Assembly: GCA_004369085.1 (NCBI GenBank)
Contig: ML210205.1
Location: 94,096-158,095 of the forward strand
DNA: 64,000 nt
Reading direction: 5' to 3'
Origin: Coprinopsis marcescibilis
Taxonomy: Eukaryota; Basidiomycota; Agaricomycetes; Agaricales; Psathyrellaceae
Part shown: positions 10,031-22,271 of the stretch, one piece after another
Layout: every line of letters starts with the position of its first letter
Position numbering within the stretch: position 1 is the stretch's first letter
Notes under the pieces: model-generated
Seen by the model: only the letters and a program-made list of their open reading frames with translations
Database searches by the model: none
Told to the model about the DNA's origin: nothing
Made by a program: the position numbers and the translations under genes

Positions 10031-11368
10031 TCAATAATCATACTCGAAGCAACCAGGAGCCTGCCCCGCATCCATAATCTCCCTTACAGTCACATTCGGG
10101 CCCAACGCAGGGAAATCCAGCATAAAATCCAATGTAACCTCCTCCTTCCCTCCCTGCGTAGTCGGCCCCGACACATCATACATCCTCTTCTCTGGGTCCG
10201 CCTGCTGCCACTTCCACCACACCCGATCCAGGTTCGCATGGTGCAGATAAAACAACGGATCTACCCAAACCAACCACCACAACCCAATCAGCTCTATGAA
10301 CGTTCCCAAGAAAAAGAAAGTCAAAAAACGCACCAGCACCCGCCGAATATATATTCAACATCTCCCCACCCACAGTCGCATGCCCCGCCCCATGTATCAT
10401 CCCATTCGCAAAGCTATCAACCATAACCCTCAACCTCTCATAGGTCCCCGCCAAGCTTATCACCGCCGCGACATTCGCCGACGTCATCCCCCGCCTGGTG
10501 CCCTCCGAGATCCCGCGCACGATGCAGTGCGTCGTGACCAGCTTGCCCGGGCCGAGGTGGATCTTGGTGTCCTTGAAGGGCCCGTCGCCGATGCAGCCGC
10601 GGTAGATGCGTGGGATGATGCCGGCTTCGTTGTGCGGGTCGGGCGGGGGCGTGTAGGTTCCCGGCACGCCGTCGCCGCCGAAACCAGTCGTTGCGTCGAA
10701 GATGGGGGAGGCGCTCATTGGGAGGTCGGTGTCGGCGTCGCGGGACCAGTCCCAGAAGCTTTTTGGAGGGAGGACGGAATGAGTATCGTGTCAGGAGTGT
10801 ATAAGAGAGGGGGGGTACGCACGCGAAGGGGCCTGTGTATCCGCATTCTTCGCGCAGGGCGTTGCCGTATAAGGTTCCGAGGTGACGATGCCATGGCAAG
10901 AAATGGCCCTACAAAACCATAACGAAACCACATGGACGGGCGAATGGTGAGTGGTTATGAGTGGACGGGGTGGACGCATGCAAGTACATACCACTGAATG
11001 CACACGGTCCGTCAACAGAATATGAGTGGCCTGGAACTCTTCATAGCGCGACGTGGCCTTGCGGTTCGGGTCGTTCGGTGGGAGCTTCATCAGGCACTTC
11101 ACAGCATCGATATACCCAAGCTTTTCAGCATCCGCAAGGTCGCGCCTAGCAAAGGGTTCAAGGTTCCAGTCCAAAGTTTTTATCAGCAACGGTCCACGGC
11201 AATGTACACAAAGAAGAAACGAACGCACCATTCTTTGTGCACGTGGATCTGCGAGCAGGTGGTTGCCCGCTTTAGGGGGGCGGCGACGAGGGGTGTAGCA
11301 CCCGCCGAGGAGCCAAAGAGGATTAAAGCAGTAGACAGAAAGACGGAAAGTGCAGCCAGGGGTGCCAT
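10031..11368 (-). CDS. Secreted short tyrosinase (polyphenol oxidase), copy 1
   Basis: Five exons on the minus strand: 11229-11368, 10992-11145, 10823-10908, 10334-10758, 10031-10260; 344 residues. It begins with a signal peptide ending around 'GSSAGATPL'. Copper site A: H88, H96 and H105 in 'VHSVGHFLPWHRHLG'. Copper site B: 'IHGAGH' (H-x3-H) and 'DPLFYLHHANLDR'. Tyrosinases oxidise phenols to quinones with a dicopper centre. There is no C-terminal shielding domain, as in other short secreted fungal tyrosinases. Exon 2, 3, 4 and 5 lengths (154, 86, 425, 230) equal those of the paralogue at 14000, which is transcribed divergently. Likely extracellular, acting on phenolics or melanin precursors. 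Confidence 0.93.
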
Positions 11369-11426
11369 AGTTCCTCCACTACCGAATTTCGATTTCGGGC
11401 CTCTGTTATCCAGTGATCCACCTCCT

Positions 11427-11434
11427 GTATTTAA
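11427..11434 (-). promoter_or_regulatory. TATA-like element of tyrosinase copy 1
   Basis: On the minus strand TTTAAATA lies about 60 nt before the start codon at 11368, a normal distance for a fungal TATA element. Confidence 0.35.
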
Positions 11435-13928
11435 AGTATTTACACCGCCCTTGATCATGCCTTTATCCGAGCTTTGAGACCTGTGATGCGTAGCCTACGG
11501 CAGCGGACGACCCGGATGAGCATATCGAGGGTTAAGAAGAAGGGAAGTCGAATGGGGCCAGGAGAGGAAGGCGGGAAGGAAAGAAGCCATCCTGGGGTTG
11601 GGTGGTCTAGCACAGATAAGCGATCTTTCCGCGTTTTAAAGGATTTGGTGACCCACCGCATATATTGTATTTGTTGAGTCTGCGGAGCCCAGGGTGTGTG
11701 TTGGCCTGACGTTGGCCTGACACCGAATGGTAGGGATATGTCGAGTCTACCGCATCGCCTAATACGCCCTGACTGGACATGGACATGGGTGGAATGCAAC
11801 CCCTGGAGGCGCGGTGAATTGTTAAAGCTCATTGGAGCTCGGAACCGAGGTTTCTTGTATGTAGGCTCCAGTATTTTCCGACCCGAGCTACTCGGTAGTA
11901 TTATTCGAACTAGGAGACCGCAAAGCAATAGGAAACTGCTAGAAGACATACCCGTTATGGTGAGGTCATACCACTCGCGAGCAGCTACTGGATGAACCTA
12001 TCATGCTCAAAAATGATACATGAAGGTCTGGCGGTGTACTTGTGATTCAGAAGACTGAATTCACGCCTTCTCTTCTTGTCTTGGGTTCACCAGTCTGGGT
12101 GATGTCGGAATTTGTCAAGGGAACACAACGACCATGGTGGTGTTTATCCTCGACATACGGAAGGGACCTCATTTCCGGGAGGGAGAGCATCTGCTTGATT
12201 GAGAAAGGAGCACAGGGCAGAGTTCCTTTGATATGAAGGATGTGTTCGCCGACTGGGCAAATTATACGACGAACATGGTTTGCGCTGGAACATGGTTATA
12301 CCCTGAGGTTGGCCGCCAAGACGACTGTTATCTGAAGCTGATGTTGATGGCAATCTAATCTTATCAGCGCGTCTCCTCCCAGCCTCTATGATGCACGAAG
12401 AAGACTGGGGAACCAATTACAAGTTTGACTCGGACTCTTTGCTATAGCTTCGTTCCACGGATAAACTTCTGGACGATTTTACAGGGGGTCAGTCGGTTTG
12501 GTTCTCAAGCTACAGAACTCCCGGATTTTACCCCATACACACCTAGTACTCTTGAGGTTTGAATACGAATTGGATACGAACGCGCTGCGAAGGCCTTCTA
12601 ACCGTTTCAGAATCTGCGAGCAACCTTCATTCAGCCTTTTGGATGAGTGTATAGCCTAAGAGCTCATCCGTACGAGGTGCTCGAATATTGTGTTGAAGCA
12701 TTCCTACGGATCATCCTTTGTCAAGCCATCGAGGCGGTCAGTGGGGAGTAAGAAGCTCTGTAGCCGAATGGAATGTCGGACGGCACTGTCTTAGTATAGC
12801 CCACTGGTTCTTCCTATACTGAATGGATGGAATTGAGTACAAACACATACCACATTGCCAGGCTCGTCGGAGGTCGCAAATCAATTCAGTGGGATTAGTA
12901 CGCCAACATCCCTTTGCCTGAGGAGTACATATATACATCAAGGCATTCAAAATAGCACTCATCGCCGGCGGTAAACCCGTTAAGCGTATTCAAACGTCGT
13001 CGGTACCGGCCTTGCCTGTATTGCGCACGGACCACCATATTGATGGGCGTCATCATCAGAACCGTCGCGGCTTTGTTCTTGAGCTTGAACCACCACCACA
13101 ATCTTCTCTTCCAGCGGCACCGTCTCGAATCAACTCGCGGAAAATCTTTGGATACCTTCACCAATCGGGTTGGCAAACTCGAATACGCAGTCTGGACCCC
13201 AGCAGTCGCACCACCCATCCAGGCGATCACCGGGACTTCGAGCTCCTTCCAGCTCATCCACCACCCCCCTAACATTAATGACCCCGCCAAGGCCATCTCG
13301 GACCACCCAAAGCTCAATGATGCCACTCGGTTGAAGATAATAACACGAGAACCCCTAGCCTCTTTGGAAACAACACCACTTCCTTCTCTTCACGAACCCC
13401 AGCGTTTCGACGGATCCACGCGAGTGCATATGCATACCACTGGTCATTTGCCTCGGGATCGATGCCTATTGGCCGAGTATTATGCATGCGCCTGCCAAAT
13501 GAGAGAGAGCGGATTGGAGAGACGGAAGGAGGTGGAACAAGGTCGGTACCGAATCGAACACTGCGGATTTCCAACATCCGAAACTGATGCTGCTCTCCTC
13601 TCCTCAGATACTCGTAGCGACGCCGCATCCTCGCGTCTCTCGACATACAGGGTATCCTAATGCCAGTCGACGACTATCGTAACTCCTAGTGCCCCAATAC
13701 CACCTATCGCGACTCAAGGAACCCAAGACCCGGAGAGAATTCTGCTTTATTCCACCCCAAGCTGATTCGTCACACCTTCCCCTACAAGACGCGACGCCCA
13801 GCTCAATTGGGCTATTTTCATTGTCCACCATCAATTCTTGACTTCGCGTTCTTCCTATGTGCCAACACCCACCAAGCTGTTCCAATTGGCACGGAACGAT
13901 TAGAAGACTCTCGGAGAAAAGGGCACGG

Positions 13929-13934
13929 TATAAG
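13929..13934 (+). promoter_or_regulatory. TATA box of tyrosinase copy 2
   Basis: TATAAG about 70 nt upstream of the ATG at 14000. Confidence 0.45.
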
Positions 13935-13999
13935 ATGATACGGAGGCTTTGGCTGGCGGGTTCAACACACCAGGTTGACAGAGCAACGACACAGGAGAT

Positions 14000-15330
14000 A
14001 TGGTCGCATTCTCCAGCACGCTCGCATCTCTGGCTTTAGCCTACCTCGCCTCAGGCGTGCTCGCCGTCCCTTCCACCGAGCAGGTCAAGCGTCAGGCCAG
14101 CTGCTCCAAAATCGACGTGCACAAAGAATGGTACGTCATTCACCTCCTCCACTACCTGCTCTTATACTTACACTGTGGACCAGGCGCGACTTTACCACCA
14201 CTGAAAAGGCCGACTACATCAAGGCGGTGAAATGCCTGATGACGACTCCTCCCCTCGAACAGCGCGAGGCCGTGACGAACAGATACGAAGAGTTCCAAGC
14301 AACACACATCTTGCTGACGGAGCGCGTTCACTCTGTGGTTCGTCCTCCACCTCCATCCCAATTGTAGCAGACGCTGATTCCACAAACAGGGCCACTTCCT
14401 CCCCTGGCACCGTCACCTCGGCACACTTTACTACAACGCCATGCGCAACGAATGCGGGTACCGCGGTCCCTTTGCGTACGCCCTTCCACTCCCTAACCAC
14501 TCTCACATCCCTAACCCTACCCTCCTTAATCTAGCTTCTGGGACTGGTCCCGCGACGCTGACTCTTCCCTCCCGCTCAAAAACTCGCCCATCTTCGACCC
14601 CGTCACCGGATTCGGCGGCGACGGTGTCCCCGGGACCTACAAGCTTCCCCCGGACCCCAAAGGCGAGTCCTTCGCCGGCAACAGCAACTACAAAGGCTGC
14701 GTCGGCGACGGGCCCTTTGCCGGCGTCCTCGTGCACCGCGGGCCTGGCAAGATGATCACGACGCACTGCATCGTGCGCGGGATCGACGAGAGCTGGCGGC
14801 GCGGGGTGGTTTCGACCAATGTGAACAATATCATCACGACGTCGACGAGTTATGAGAGGTTTAGGTTGGCGATTGATGATTTTATGAGGGGGCATATACA
14901 TGGGTCTGGGCATGGGATTGTGGGAGGCGAGATGTTGAATATCTATTCGGCTGGTGCTGGTGAGTTTTCCTTCCTCCGTCTCCCCTTCCTCCGTCTCCCC
15001 TTCCTCCGTCTCCCCCTCCTCCCTCCCTTTGCCCTCCTTTCGCCCTCCCTTCTCCTTTCTCCACCTCCACCTATACAAACCCACTAACACAAATCCCCAG
15101 GCCCCCTCTTCTACCTCCACCACGCCAACCTCGACCGGATCTGGTGGAAGTGGCAACAAGCCAACCCCTCCCAACGCATGTACGAAATCTCGGGCCCCTC
15201 GACACAGCAAGGGCGGGACACCATCACGCTCGACTTTGTCATCGACTTTCCGGCGTTGGGGCCGAATATCACTGTGCGCGAGGTTATGGATGCTGCTACT
15301 GCGCCTTCGTGCTTTAGGTATGATTATTAG
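14000..15330 (+). CDS. Secreted short tyrosinase (polyphenol oxidase), copy 2
   Basis: Five exons: 14000-14130, 14184-14337, 14390-14475, 14535-14959, 15101-15330; 341 residues. Signal peptide of about 22 residues ending near 'ASGVLAVPS'. Copper A: 'ATHILLTERVHSVGHFLPWH'. Copper B: 'HIHGSGHGIVGGEML' and 'PLFYLHHANLDRIWWKW'. The six copper ligands are intact. The residue before 'PLFYLHH', Asp in copy 1 and in most tyrosinases, is Gly here because the splice joins G to GC. Intron positions and phases match copy 1 exactly, so the two arose by inverted duplication. Intron 4 contains a 15-bp minisatellite. Confidence 0.93.
14971..15015 (+). repeat. 15-bp minisatellite x3 in tyrosinase intron 4
   Basis: Three perfect copies of TTCCTCCGTCTCCCC at 14971, 14986 and 15001, absent from the matching intron of the paralogue. 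Confidence 0.95.
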
Positions 15331-16617
15331 CTTGCTTGGTTGGGACTTTGAATGTGGTAGTCGTAGTATGTTGTGTGCTGTGGTGTAGGAATAGGAATAT
15401 TTTTTGTTTTTGTGATGCGATGTTGGAGCGGAGGATCCTCCTCAGACTGAGTACGCAGGATGTTGATATGTCAGTCGAGGACCTGGTAACAGATGATGAT
15501 GAATGATGAATCTGAATGCGCAACGTGGGTGGATTGTACGTCGACACAGTTCAGGTTTCATGTTTTGCTTTCTATCGCAGCCGGTACTCTCTCTATCTCT
15601 TTTGGACCGTCGGCTTTTCGCTTCATAGCAGATATTCCGGTGGCGTAGCCTTGAGCCATACCTCCAGTACATTTTCATTTTTCAGAAATCAACTTGTTTT
15701 AGCGTATACGAATCAATGACTCGAAGGATTCAAAAAGGGTTTGGGATTCCTTGGACCTTGGCTTGGCAGGCGCGTCTGGTAATGAGGCACGTGCCAGACA
15801 GCGTGACTGATGATGGGTGTACAGCCACGGCAAATCTTTACATAATTTCTTCAACCTTACCGAAGGTTCGGAGGGTCTGTAAAGGCTCCCGGTCGACCGA
15901 AGTCTGTAGCCGGTTCGATCTCTCGCCTTCCCATCGTTGTTTGTGAAGACATCTGCCACACAAAATCTTGCATTAAGCTCGCCGAGTAGCGTCGAAATGT
16001 AAATTTCGTGTCTTCGGTCGATAAAGAAGTTCATTCCTGCAATATGCCTCCTTTGAGGTATGTAGATGTCTACTCTGCCTGCTGCCATACTAACTCACTC
16101 AATCCGCTCCGCTCAAAGTCGCAGACCATGCTGGCAGTCTCATATATTATCACGCTGAGATACCAAATATTGCCGCCTTCGCTGAGAGGGCCTTTTAAAG
16201 GCTAGGTTCATCACCTCAACCAGCCCATGTCCACCCTGGTACCTGCGAAAACAGCCGTGGAAAAAGTGCAGAAGCCCCCAGTGCACGCGACCGCAAACGC
16301 CACAGATTTATCTCGGGGTCAGTTTCCACACCGAACCTCATTTGTTGCATACCGCGTCCAGGCAACAAGCTCTCACGAACCATTCAGAAGCACGCGCACC
16401 ATCTTGCCCTCCAACTGGACACACACTTTCGCACTGGCAAGATTCAAGTTCTACCGCGCTTCCTCCTCTAAATCCACCACCCGGTGCTAAAAATAAGCAC
16501 CCTCAGAGATGCACCAGCTGTCTCGCCAATCTTGCCCGTATCTCACCCAAGCTGCATACTGCACAGTCGATATGTTCCGTGAGGTGGGGTGCTCTAGACC
16601 TTCTCACGTCCACTTGC
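15331..16617. other. Intergenic
   Basis: 3' flank of tyrosinase copy 2. A minus-strand open frame of 129 codons (15699-16088) has no recognisable feature. No gene supported. Confidence 0.5.
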
Positions 16618-16621
16618 CTAT

Positions 16622-17122
16622 TCACAGAGCCCCATGTGACGACCCTGAAAGTACTCGAGCCAATTCAACCCGGACGACATACACGCATGGCTTGGCAGCT
16701 TCCAAAACTCCGTGTTCCGCCAGAATCTCCTCGCTTGACATGGATCGTGTTGGATATATCGGTCGAACCCTTCCACAAAGCGCATGGGCGAGAAGATCGC
16801 TGACGTACGTTGCACCCCCTGTTCCAAACCAAACGAACGCGACGCCCATAGCTGCACCCCAAAACCACCTGCGTTCTTGCCAAACGGTTAGCTTGACCAT
16901 GTAGTACCCGATGTCCGGTTCATCCAACAAGCCGTCAAACCCCCCTCTTCTCGAAGCACCCCGGCTAGCTGACACCAAAAACCTTCCAGCGACACCTCCC
17001 GGTCTATCACCGCCACCCACCACCCATTCGGTCAACTGTCCATACACCAAGCCGAGATAGACCCCATCCCTCTTACCCTTATCGCCCGCCAACCAGCTGA
17101 ATGGAACTTCGGAAAAAGGCAT
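16622..17122 (-). CDS. Doubtful small hypothetical protein
   Basis: A 166-codon minus-strand frame starting 167 nt from the OPT start and transcribed away from it. It holds one hydrophobic segment around 'WFWGAAMGVAFVWFGTGG'. Plus-strand frames overlap it and there is no paralogue to compare. It could be a real single-span protein sharing a divergent promoter with the OPT gene, or chance. Confidence 0.22.
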   Translation of the reverse strand: MPFSEVPFSWLAGDKGKRDGVYLGLVYGQLTEWVVGGGDRPGGVAGRFLVSASRGASRRGGFDGLLDEPDIGYYMVKLTVWQERRWFWGAAMGVAFVWFGTGGATYVSDLLAHALCGRVRPIYPTRSMSSEEILAEHGVLEAAKPCVYVVRVELARVLSGSSHGAL

Positions 17123-17210
17123 GTGGGCAGGGAGTTCCTCTCGCGAACCACTCCACTCTCTCTGACTTTGGGTTTTTGATTTATGATGTTGTTCTGTCGA
17201 TCCTTTTTCG

Positions 17211-17218
17211 TTTAAAAG
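17211..17218 (+). promoter_or_regulatory. TATA-like element of OPT gene
   Basis: TTTAAAAG about 75 nt upstream of the OPT start codon. Confidence 0.3.
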
Positions 17219-17288
17219 GGGGGCTGGGATTCCACTTTAACGACCCCTTGCGCACTCGCCCACGCTCCCACCCCCCACCCCCTCTGTT

Positions 17289-20200
17289 ATGGCCACCGTA
17301 CAGGACAGTACGGCCGTGGAGACCAAGCCGTCCTACAGCGATGAGAAGCTGGACGAGAAGAAATCGGACAAAAGCGTAGATGTCGCGGATTCGTTCAAAG
17401 GTGATGTTTACGAGGACGTTCGAGATATCGACCTCGACGAGACCGGCCGCGAGAGGCCTATCGGTGCGTCCCCCTTCCACTGACCGGCGATTTGCCTCTT
17501 ACAGGCAAACCAGAAACCGACCTCGATATCGCGACCCGTCTCATCTCTCTCGAGGATGACCCCACCCTCGGCGCCTTCACCTTCCGCATGTGGTTCCTGG
17601 GTATCGGACTCTCGTGCTTCGGATCAGTGCTGGGACAGATCTTCGTGCGTACCAGCAGGTCCAAGTCACCCAACCCACCAAGCTAACGTCGCATTTATCA
17701 GTACTTCCGTCCACAAACTGTCTTCGTCAGCCAGCTCTTCATCCAGATCATCGCATATATCCTCGGGCGGGTGCTCGAAGAAATCATCCCCGGCACAGGA
17801 AATGTGCATCCGAAACTCAAGATGAAAGACAACTGGTTCTGGCGCTTCATGAACCCCGGTCCCTTCAGTACGTTTTCCGAGCTCAAGCGCTGGCGGCCCT
17901 GGATAGTCGGCTGAGAGTTGCTGTGATAGACATCAAGGAACATGTCGCCATTACGATCTTCGCTTCCACTGCGGCCGATTCTGCCCTCGCGATCAGCATC
18001 TTTGCTGCGGACGACCTGTATTACGGGATCCAGGTACGCGTTTCGCGCTTGCGCCACGCAACGCTAGAGCCTCCGCTGACGCACTGGCCCCCATCTGCTA
18101 GCCCAGTGCTGCTGTCGGAATCTTCACTCTCATAGGATCACAACTGATGGGATATGGCATCGGAGGTGAGTTGATGTTCCAAAAAAAGAAAACGCTCGGA
18201 ACAGCGCATTGAATGACAACCATCCAGGCCTCATGCGATCCTTCTTGGTATACCCAACCTACATCGTCTTCCCCAACCTGCTCCCCACCGTCCAACTCTT
18301 CGACGCATTACATCGAGGAAAGAAGATTATACTCCAGAAGAAGCGTGTCAAGTTCTTCTGGCTCGTCTTCATAGGCATCTTTGTCTGGGAGTGGTTCCCA
18401 GAGTACATTGCACCGTACGTAACCCACCCATCTCACTGATTCTCACATACATACTCACCACCCAACTCACTCGAATTCCTATTGGATTTGCTCCATTCAG
18501 GACTTTGGTCGGAATCAGCGTCTTCTGCTTGGCGAACCGCAACAGTCCGTGGTTTACCCGCATTTTCGGTTAGTCGAACCAGTTCCATTTGTTTATCTCG
18601 GCTTTTTGTTAATGGTCGCGAAGGTGGAGCGGCGGGTAACGAAGGTCTCGGGGCGTTTGCGCTTTGCTTGGATTGGAACTATGTCGGCTCGGGAGGCGGA
18701 TCGATGGGTGCATTGTTTACCCCGCTCTCAACCCAGCTGTCCCTTTACTGCGGTACAGCTATCTGCATGTAAGCCTTCCACGCTACCCCACCCCCGGCGT
18801 ATTCTTAGCACTAAATACCAATTCGCGACCGCCACCAGGATCGCATTCTGCGCATGCTTCGCAATGAACGTATGGGAAGGCCAGCGATTCCCGTTCCTCT
18901 CTCAAGCGCTCTTCTACCTGAACGGAACGCGCTTCAACCAACTCAGCATCCTTGACGAGAACTTGAGGCTCGATCCAGCCAAGCTCGCTGTGCAAGGTCT
19001 TCCGTGGTTCGCCAGTTCGCAGGTGCTCGCAAAGATTGGCCATAATCTCGCTATTGGTGCCACTATCACCCACGTTCTGATCTGGTACGGAAAGGATATC
19101 GTTAGCGCCATCCGGAAACATAGGGTGAGTCCCAGTTAGTACCCTATGACGCTAAAGTGCTGACACTGTGTTGTTAGGCTGGACAGAGTTACGATCCCCA
19201 TCTCTCCAAGATGAAGGTGAGCTTTTAAATAGTTCTGAATTTCGCCAAGGGTCCTAAAGAAATGGGCTTCGTTAGGTCTATCCCGAAGTTCCTTTCTGGT
19301 GGTATATTGCCATGTTCGTGTCTAGTTTCGCGATGGCAATGTCCACGATCTACGCTGCCAAGTCCGGCCTTCCATGGTACGTGCACTAAAAATCCAATTC
19401 AAACATATGTATTGACTTGGCACACAGGTGGGGTCTCATCGTCGCTATTATCCTCGCTACCATCTTCCTCCCATTCGTCATCACCGTCTATGCCATCACC
19501 GGCTTCTCTCCCAATGTTATGTCATTGATCCAGGTTAGTTCTCCAGACGGAAGCAATGGAATATCGCCTCACTTATTTTGCGTTTTTAAGATGCTGGGCT
19601 CTACTATGATCCCCGGGAACCCTCAGGCGAACATGTACTTCACCCTTTACGGCTTTAACACTTTGGACCAAGCCCGCGGTTTGATCCGTGACCTCAAGAT
19701 GGTATTATGCTCAATTCTCCAGGGTCTTAGCATTGTTCTGATGCACGACTCTTCTGTGCAGGGTCAATACACGAAGCTTCCTCCTCGCGTGACCTTCACC
19801 GTCCAGTCCCTAGGTGCTGTCGTTGTAAGTCTTATTCGTCCCGAACGCACATCAGCGCCAGTCTGACTTCGGGTTTCAGGGCGGACTCCTCAACTACATT
19901 ATCATGAAAGTTATTGTCTCAACTCATCGTGTGATCCTTCTCGACGTCCAAGGAAACCATGTCTGGTCTGGGCAACAAGTTCAAGTAAGCGGACAAGTAA
20001 CCCTTCTCCGATCATTTCAGGAATCTGATGTACGATATAGGCATTCAACAGTAACGCAATCTCCTGGGGTGCTTTGGGTAACATCCTGTACGCACCCGGA
20101 GGTCGATACTGGGTGCGTAAAACTTTATTTTCGTTTCATACACTCCCTTCCTTATTAACGTTATCTCTATCAATATCCAGATCGTTCCGTTCGCAATTCT

Positions 20201-20754
20201 CATCGGCCTCGCTGTGCCCATCCCATTCTGGCTGATCCACCGCCGCTGGCCCAAAGCCAACGCCGACAAGGCCGTGACTCCAGTTCTCTGCTGTAAGTTC
20301 TATCAACCGCCCATCACTCCCTCATTTCCTCAACAACGTTACATCCCAGGGACACTCGGATACCTCAGCGTTGGCATTAACAGTTCCGTGTTCACCACCT
20401 TTTCATTAGCCGTCTTCTCTCAGTACTACCTGAGGAAGCACAGGCCGAGATGGTTCAGGAAGTACAACTTCTTGCTTTCCGCTGCTTTGGATGGCGGTAC
20501 CCAGGTACGGATTCCCCTGTTTCTAGACTTCGTTCAGTCCTAAATCGCCCGATTGCGTCCATCTAACAGGTGATGGTGTTCGTCTTCACGTTCGCTGTGG
20601 GTGGAGGAAGCGGCAAGGTTACGGATATGCCGAATTGGGCTTTGGTACGCGCGCTCCTTTAATCTTACCTTGGACTGGTGCAACCGCTAACGTCCATCGT
20701 CTACCCCCCCAGAACCCGAAAGGCAACCCAGATTACTGTATGAGGTTGACATGA
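17289..20754 (+). CDS. OPT-family oligopeptide transporter
   Basis: Twenty exons, all phase-consistent, coding 771 residues: 17289-17463, 17505-17644, 17702-17867, 17930-18033, 18102-18165, 18228-18414, 18501-18568, 18624-18768, 18839-19124, 19178-19216, 19276-19376, 19428-19533, 19591-19701, 19762-19824, 19880-19984, 20041-20112, 20181-20292, 20350-20504, 20570-20644, 20713-20754. OPT carriers are proton-coupled importers of small peptides (or glutathione, metal chelates) in the plasma membrane. Recognisable blocks are 'FRPQTVFVSQLFIQ', 'FGGAAGNEGLG', 'PFWWYIAMFVSS', 'NFLLSAALDGGTQVMVFVF' and the C-terminal 'NPKGNPDYC'. The charged N-terminal 65 residues are cytosolic. Length and the many hydrophobic spans fit the family. 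Substrate cannot be read from sequence. Confidence 0.95.
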
Positions 20755-21121
20755 TAGGAGAGCGAATGCATGGGACGGCAGGTTTACGCTTTTGGAAGCA
20801 TCTCTTTGTACAATATTCACTTTACGGCTTGTGACGAGTTGGGAACGACATGAAATGATATCAGTTTAGAGATAATTGGAGATTGGAATTATGCTCTTTA
20901 GGGGACTTATATCTCTGATGTCTATCTCCCAGCGCTGAGGCTCTGTACTGGTATCGTAAATATGACTATGTACGCCCAGATAAAGGCCGTCCGATTCTGC
21001 GCAGTCCTACATAATCCTAATCCTTCCCGTAAAGCCCTCGCTCCAGTCATCCCTGCCTCCCCAAGCTGCTGTTCACCACCTTTATCTTCCCACCTAATCC
21101 GCGTCTCAGTGTTGCGTTACA
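20755..21121. other. Intergenic
   Basis: 3' flank of the OPT gene. Nothing coding seen. Confidence 0.6.
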
Positions 21122-21927
21122 ATGACAATCGATAAAACGTTGCCTCCAAGTTCTAACAAGTCGAAATTGTTCAGCGCTAGCAAAGTCTGGCTAATGCACC
21201 TTAACTATGGTGTTGTCCTCGCACCCTTGACGCGATTCCGAATGGTTTAGTCTCCCTAGTAAAGGAGCATTACCTCCAGGACGTCAGCAACCACCGCACT
21301 GATGAATACGGGGGAATCATAGAGGGACACTCCAAGTTCCCTTTGCAAGTCGTTCAGTCTCTTGTCTATGCTGTCGGGGAGAAGAGAGTTGGCGTCCGTT
21401 TGAGTCCTTGGAAAACATATGGAGGTACGCTGACACTCCGTGATCTCATAGACATGGCATGAAAAATCCACTCCCACAATTTCCCCACTTCGTGACAGAC
21501 CTCGGCGCCTCCCATCCCAGTCTAGCAGGTCTACACATGGTTGAGCCAACGCACAACTGCGAAGATTGGTCAACTCCGAGGGTGCCGTCAGAAGGTCAAC
21601 CGAATGACCCGCTCCGCAGGATTTGGTCACCACGACCTTTTATTAGCAACGGTGAATACCCCAGAGATCTAGCAATCAGAACTGCAGATGAAAAGGGTGA
21701 CTTGATTGCGTTTGGTCAAGCGTTCATCGCGAATGTGAGCTACCTCTTCATCTTCATCTCATTCACGCCTCAAAGGCTTACTCGACTTTTCTGAATCTAG
21801 CCCAATTTACCATTCAGGTTCGGGCGGGACGTACCTCTAGAGAAGGCTGAGGGGGCTAATTTCTACTTTGGTGGAGTCACGGGGTATACTGATTACCCGT
21901 TCTCGAAGGAATTTGTGGAGCATACGT
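21122..21927 (+). pseudogene. Old yellow enzyme pseudogene
   Basis: The first 40 codons resemble the N-terminus of the intact neighbour and end 'VVLAPLTRFRM', then stop. The central 150 or so residues, including the catalytic His-Asn segment, are missing. From 21271 homology resumes with 'DVSNHRTDEYGG', 'VGVRLSPW', then 'LAGLHMVEPTHN', 'PRPFISNG', '[15 protein letters not shown]' and 'GYTDYPFSKEF'. The two parts are in different frames, the intron after 'TYGG' is shortened, and a TGA interrupts the exon that follows. Several independent lesions make this a clear relic of a tandem copy. Confidence 0.88.
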
Positions 21928-22271
21928 CAGCTTCGCCAACTACTTCTTAACCCAATTTTGAAATCTGATCCTTGCTAAGGTTAACTAGTGAAAGGTCAAT
22001 GGACCGTGGCTCTGTAGTGGAAGCTCGCGGTGTGATAGTAGATACGTTGTAAGACAATCTGCGAAAACCAATAACCAAGTTACATGCAGTCTCCATAAAT
22101 ATGCCTGAAACATGACTTAGTAAGTTTCATCTCCCGTTAAACCCACACTTGGACACGGCTTCCACCGAGTATCTCGGTGACCTTTAGATGGCCACTGACA
22201 GAGGATCACAATACATATAAGATCCATGGCTGACCATGTTTTCCCACTCATTACTTGACCTTACACCCACT

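Larger units (their letters stand above)
11369..13999. other. 2.6-kb divergent intergenic region between tyrosinases
   Basis: Promoter region for both tyrosinases. Moderate open frames overlap on both strands (13040-13660 plus; 12895-13326 and 13314-13646 minus). None has a recognisable domain or convincing splice structure, so no gene is called. The minus-strand frame near 13326 includes one hydrophobic stretch. Confidence 0.5.

Noticed and set aside
10296..10922. Plus-strand frame of 208 codons
   Set aside because: Antisense to tyrosinase exons whose splice structure and copper motifs are certain.
13040..13660. Plus-strand frame of 206 codons between the tyrosinases
   Set aside because: Competing minus-strand frames of similar quality, no domain, no clear promoter or intron pattern; cannot choose a strand.
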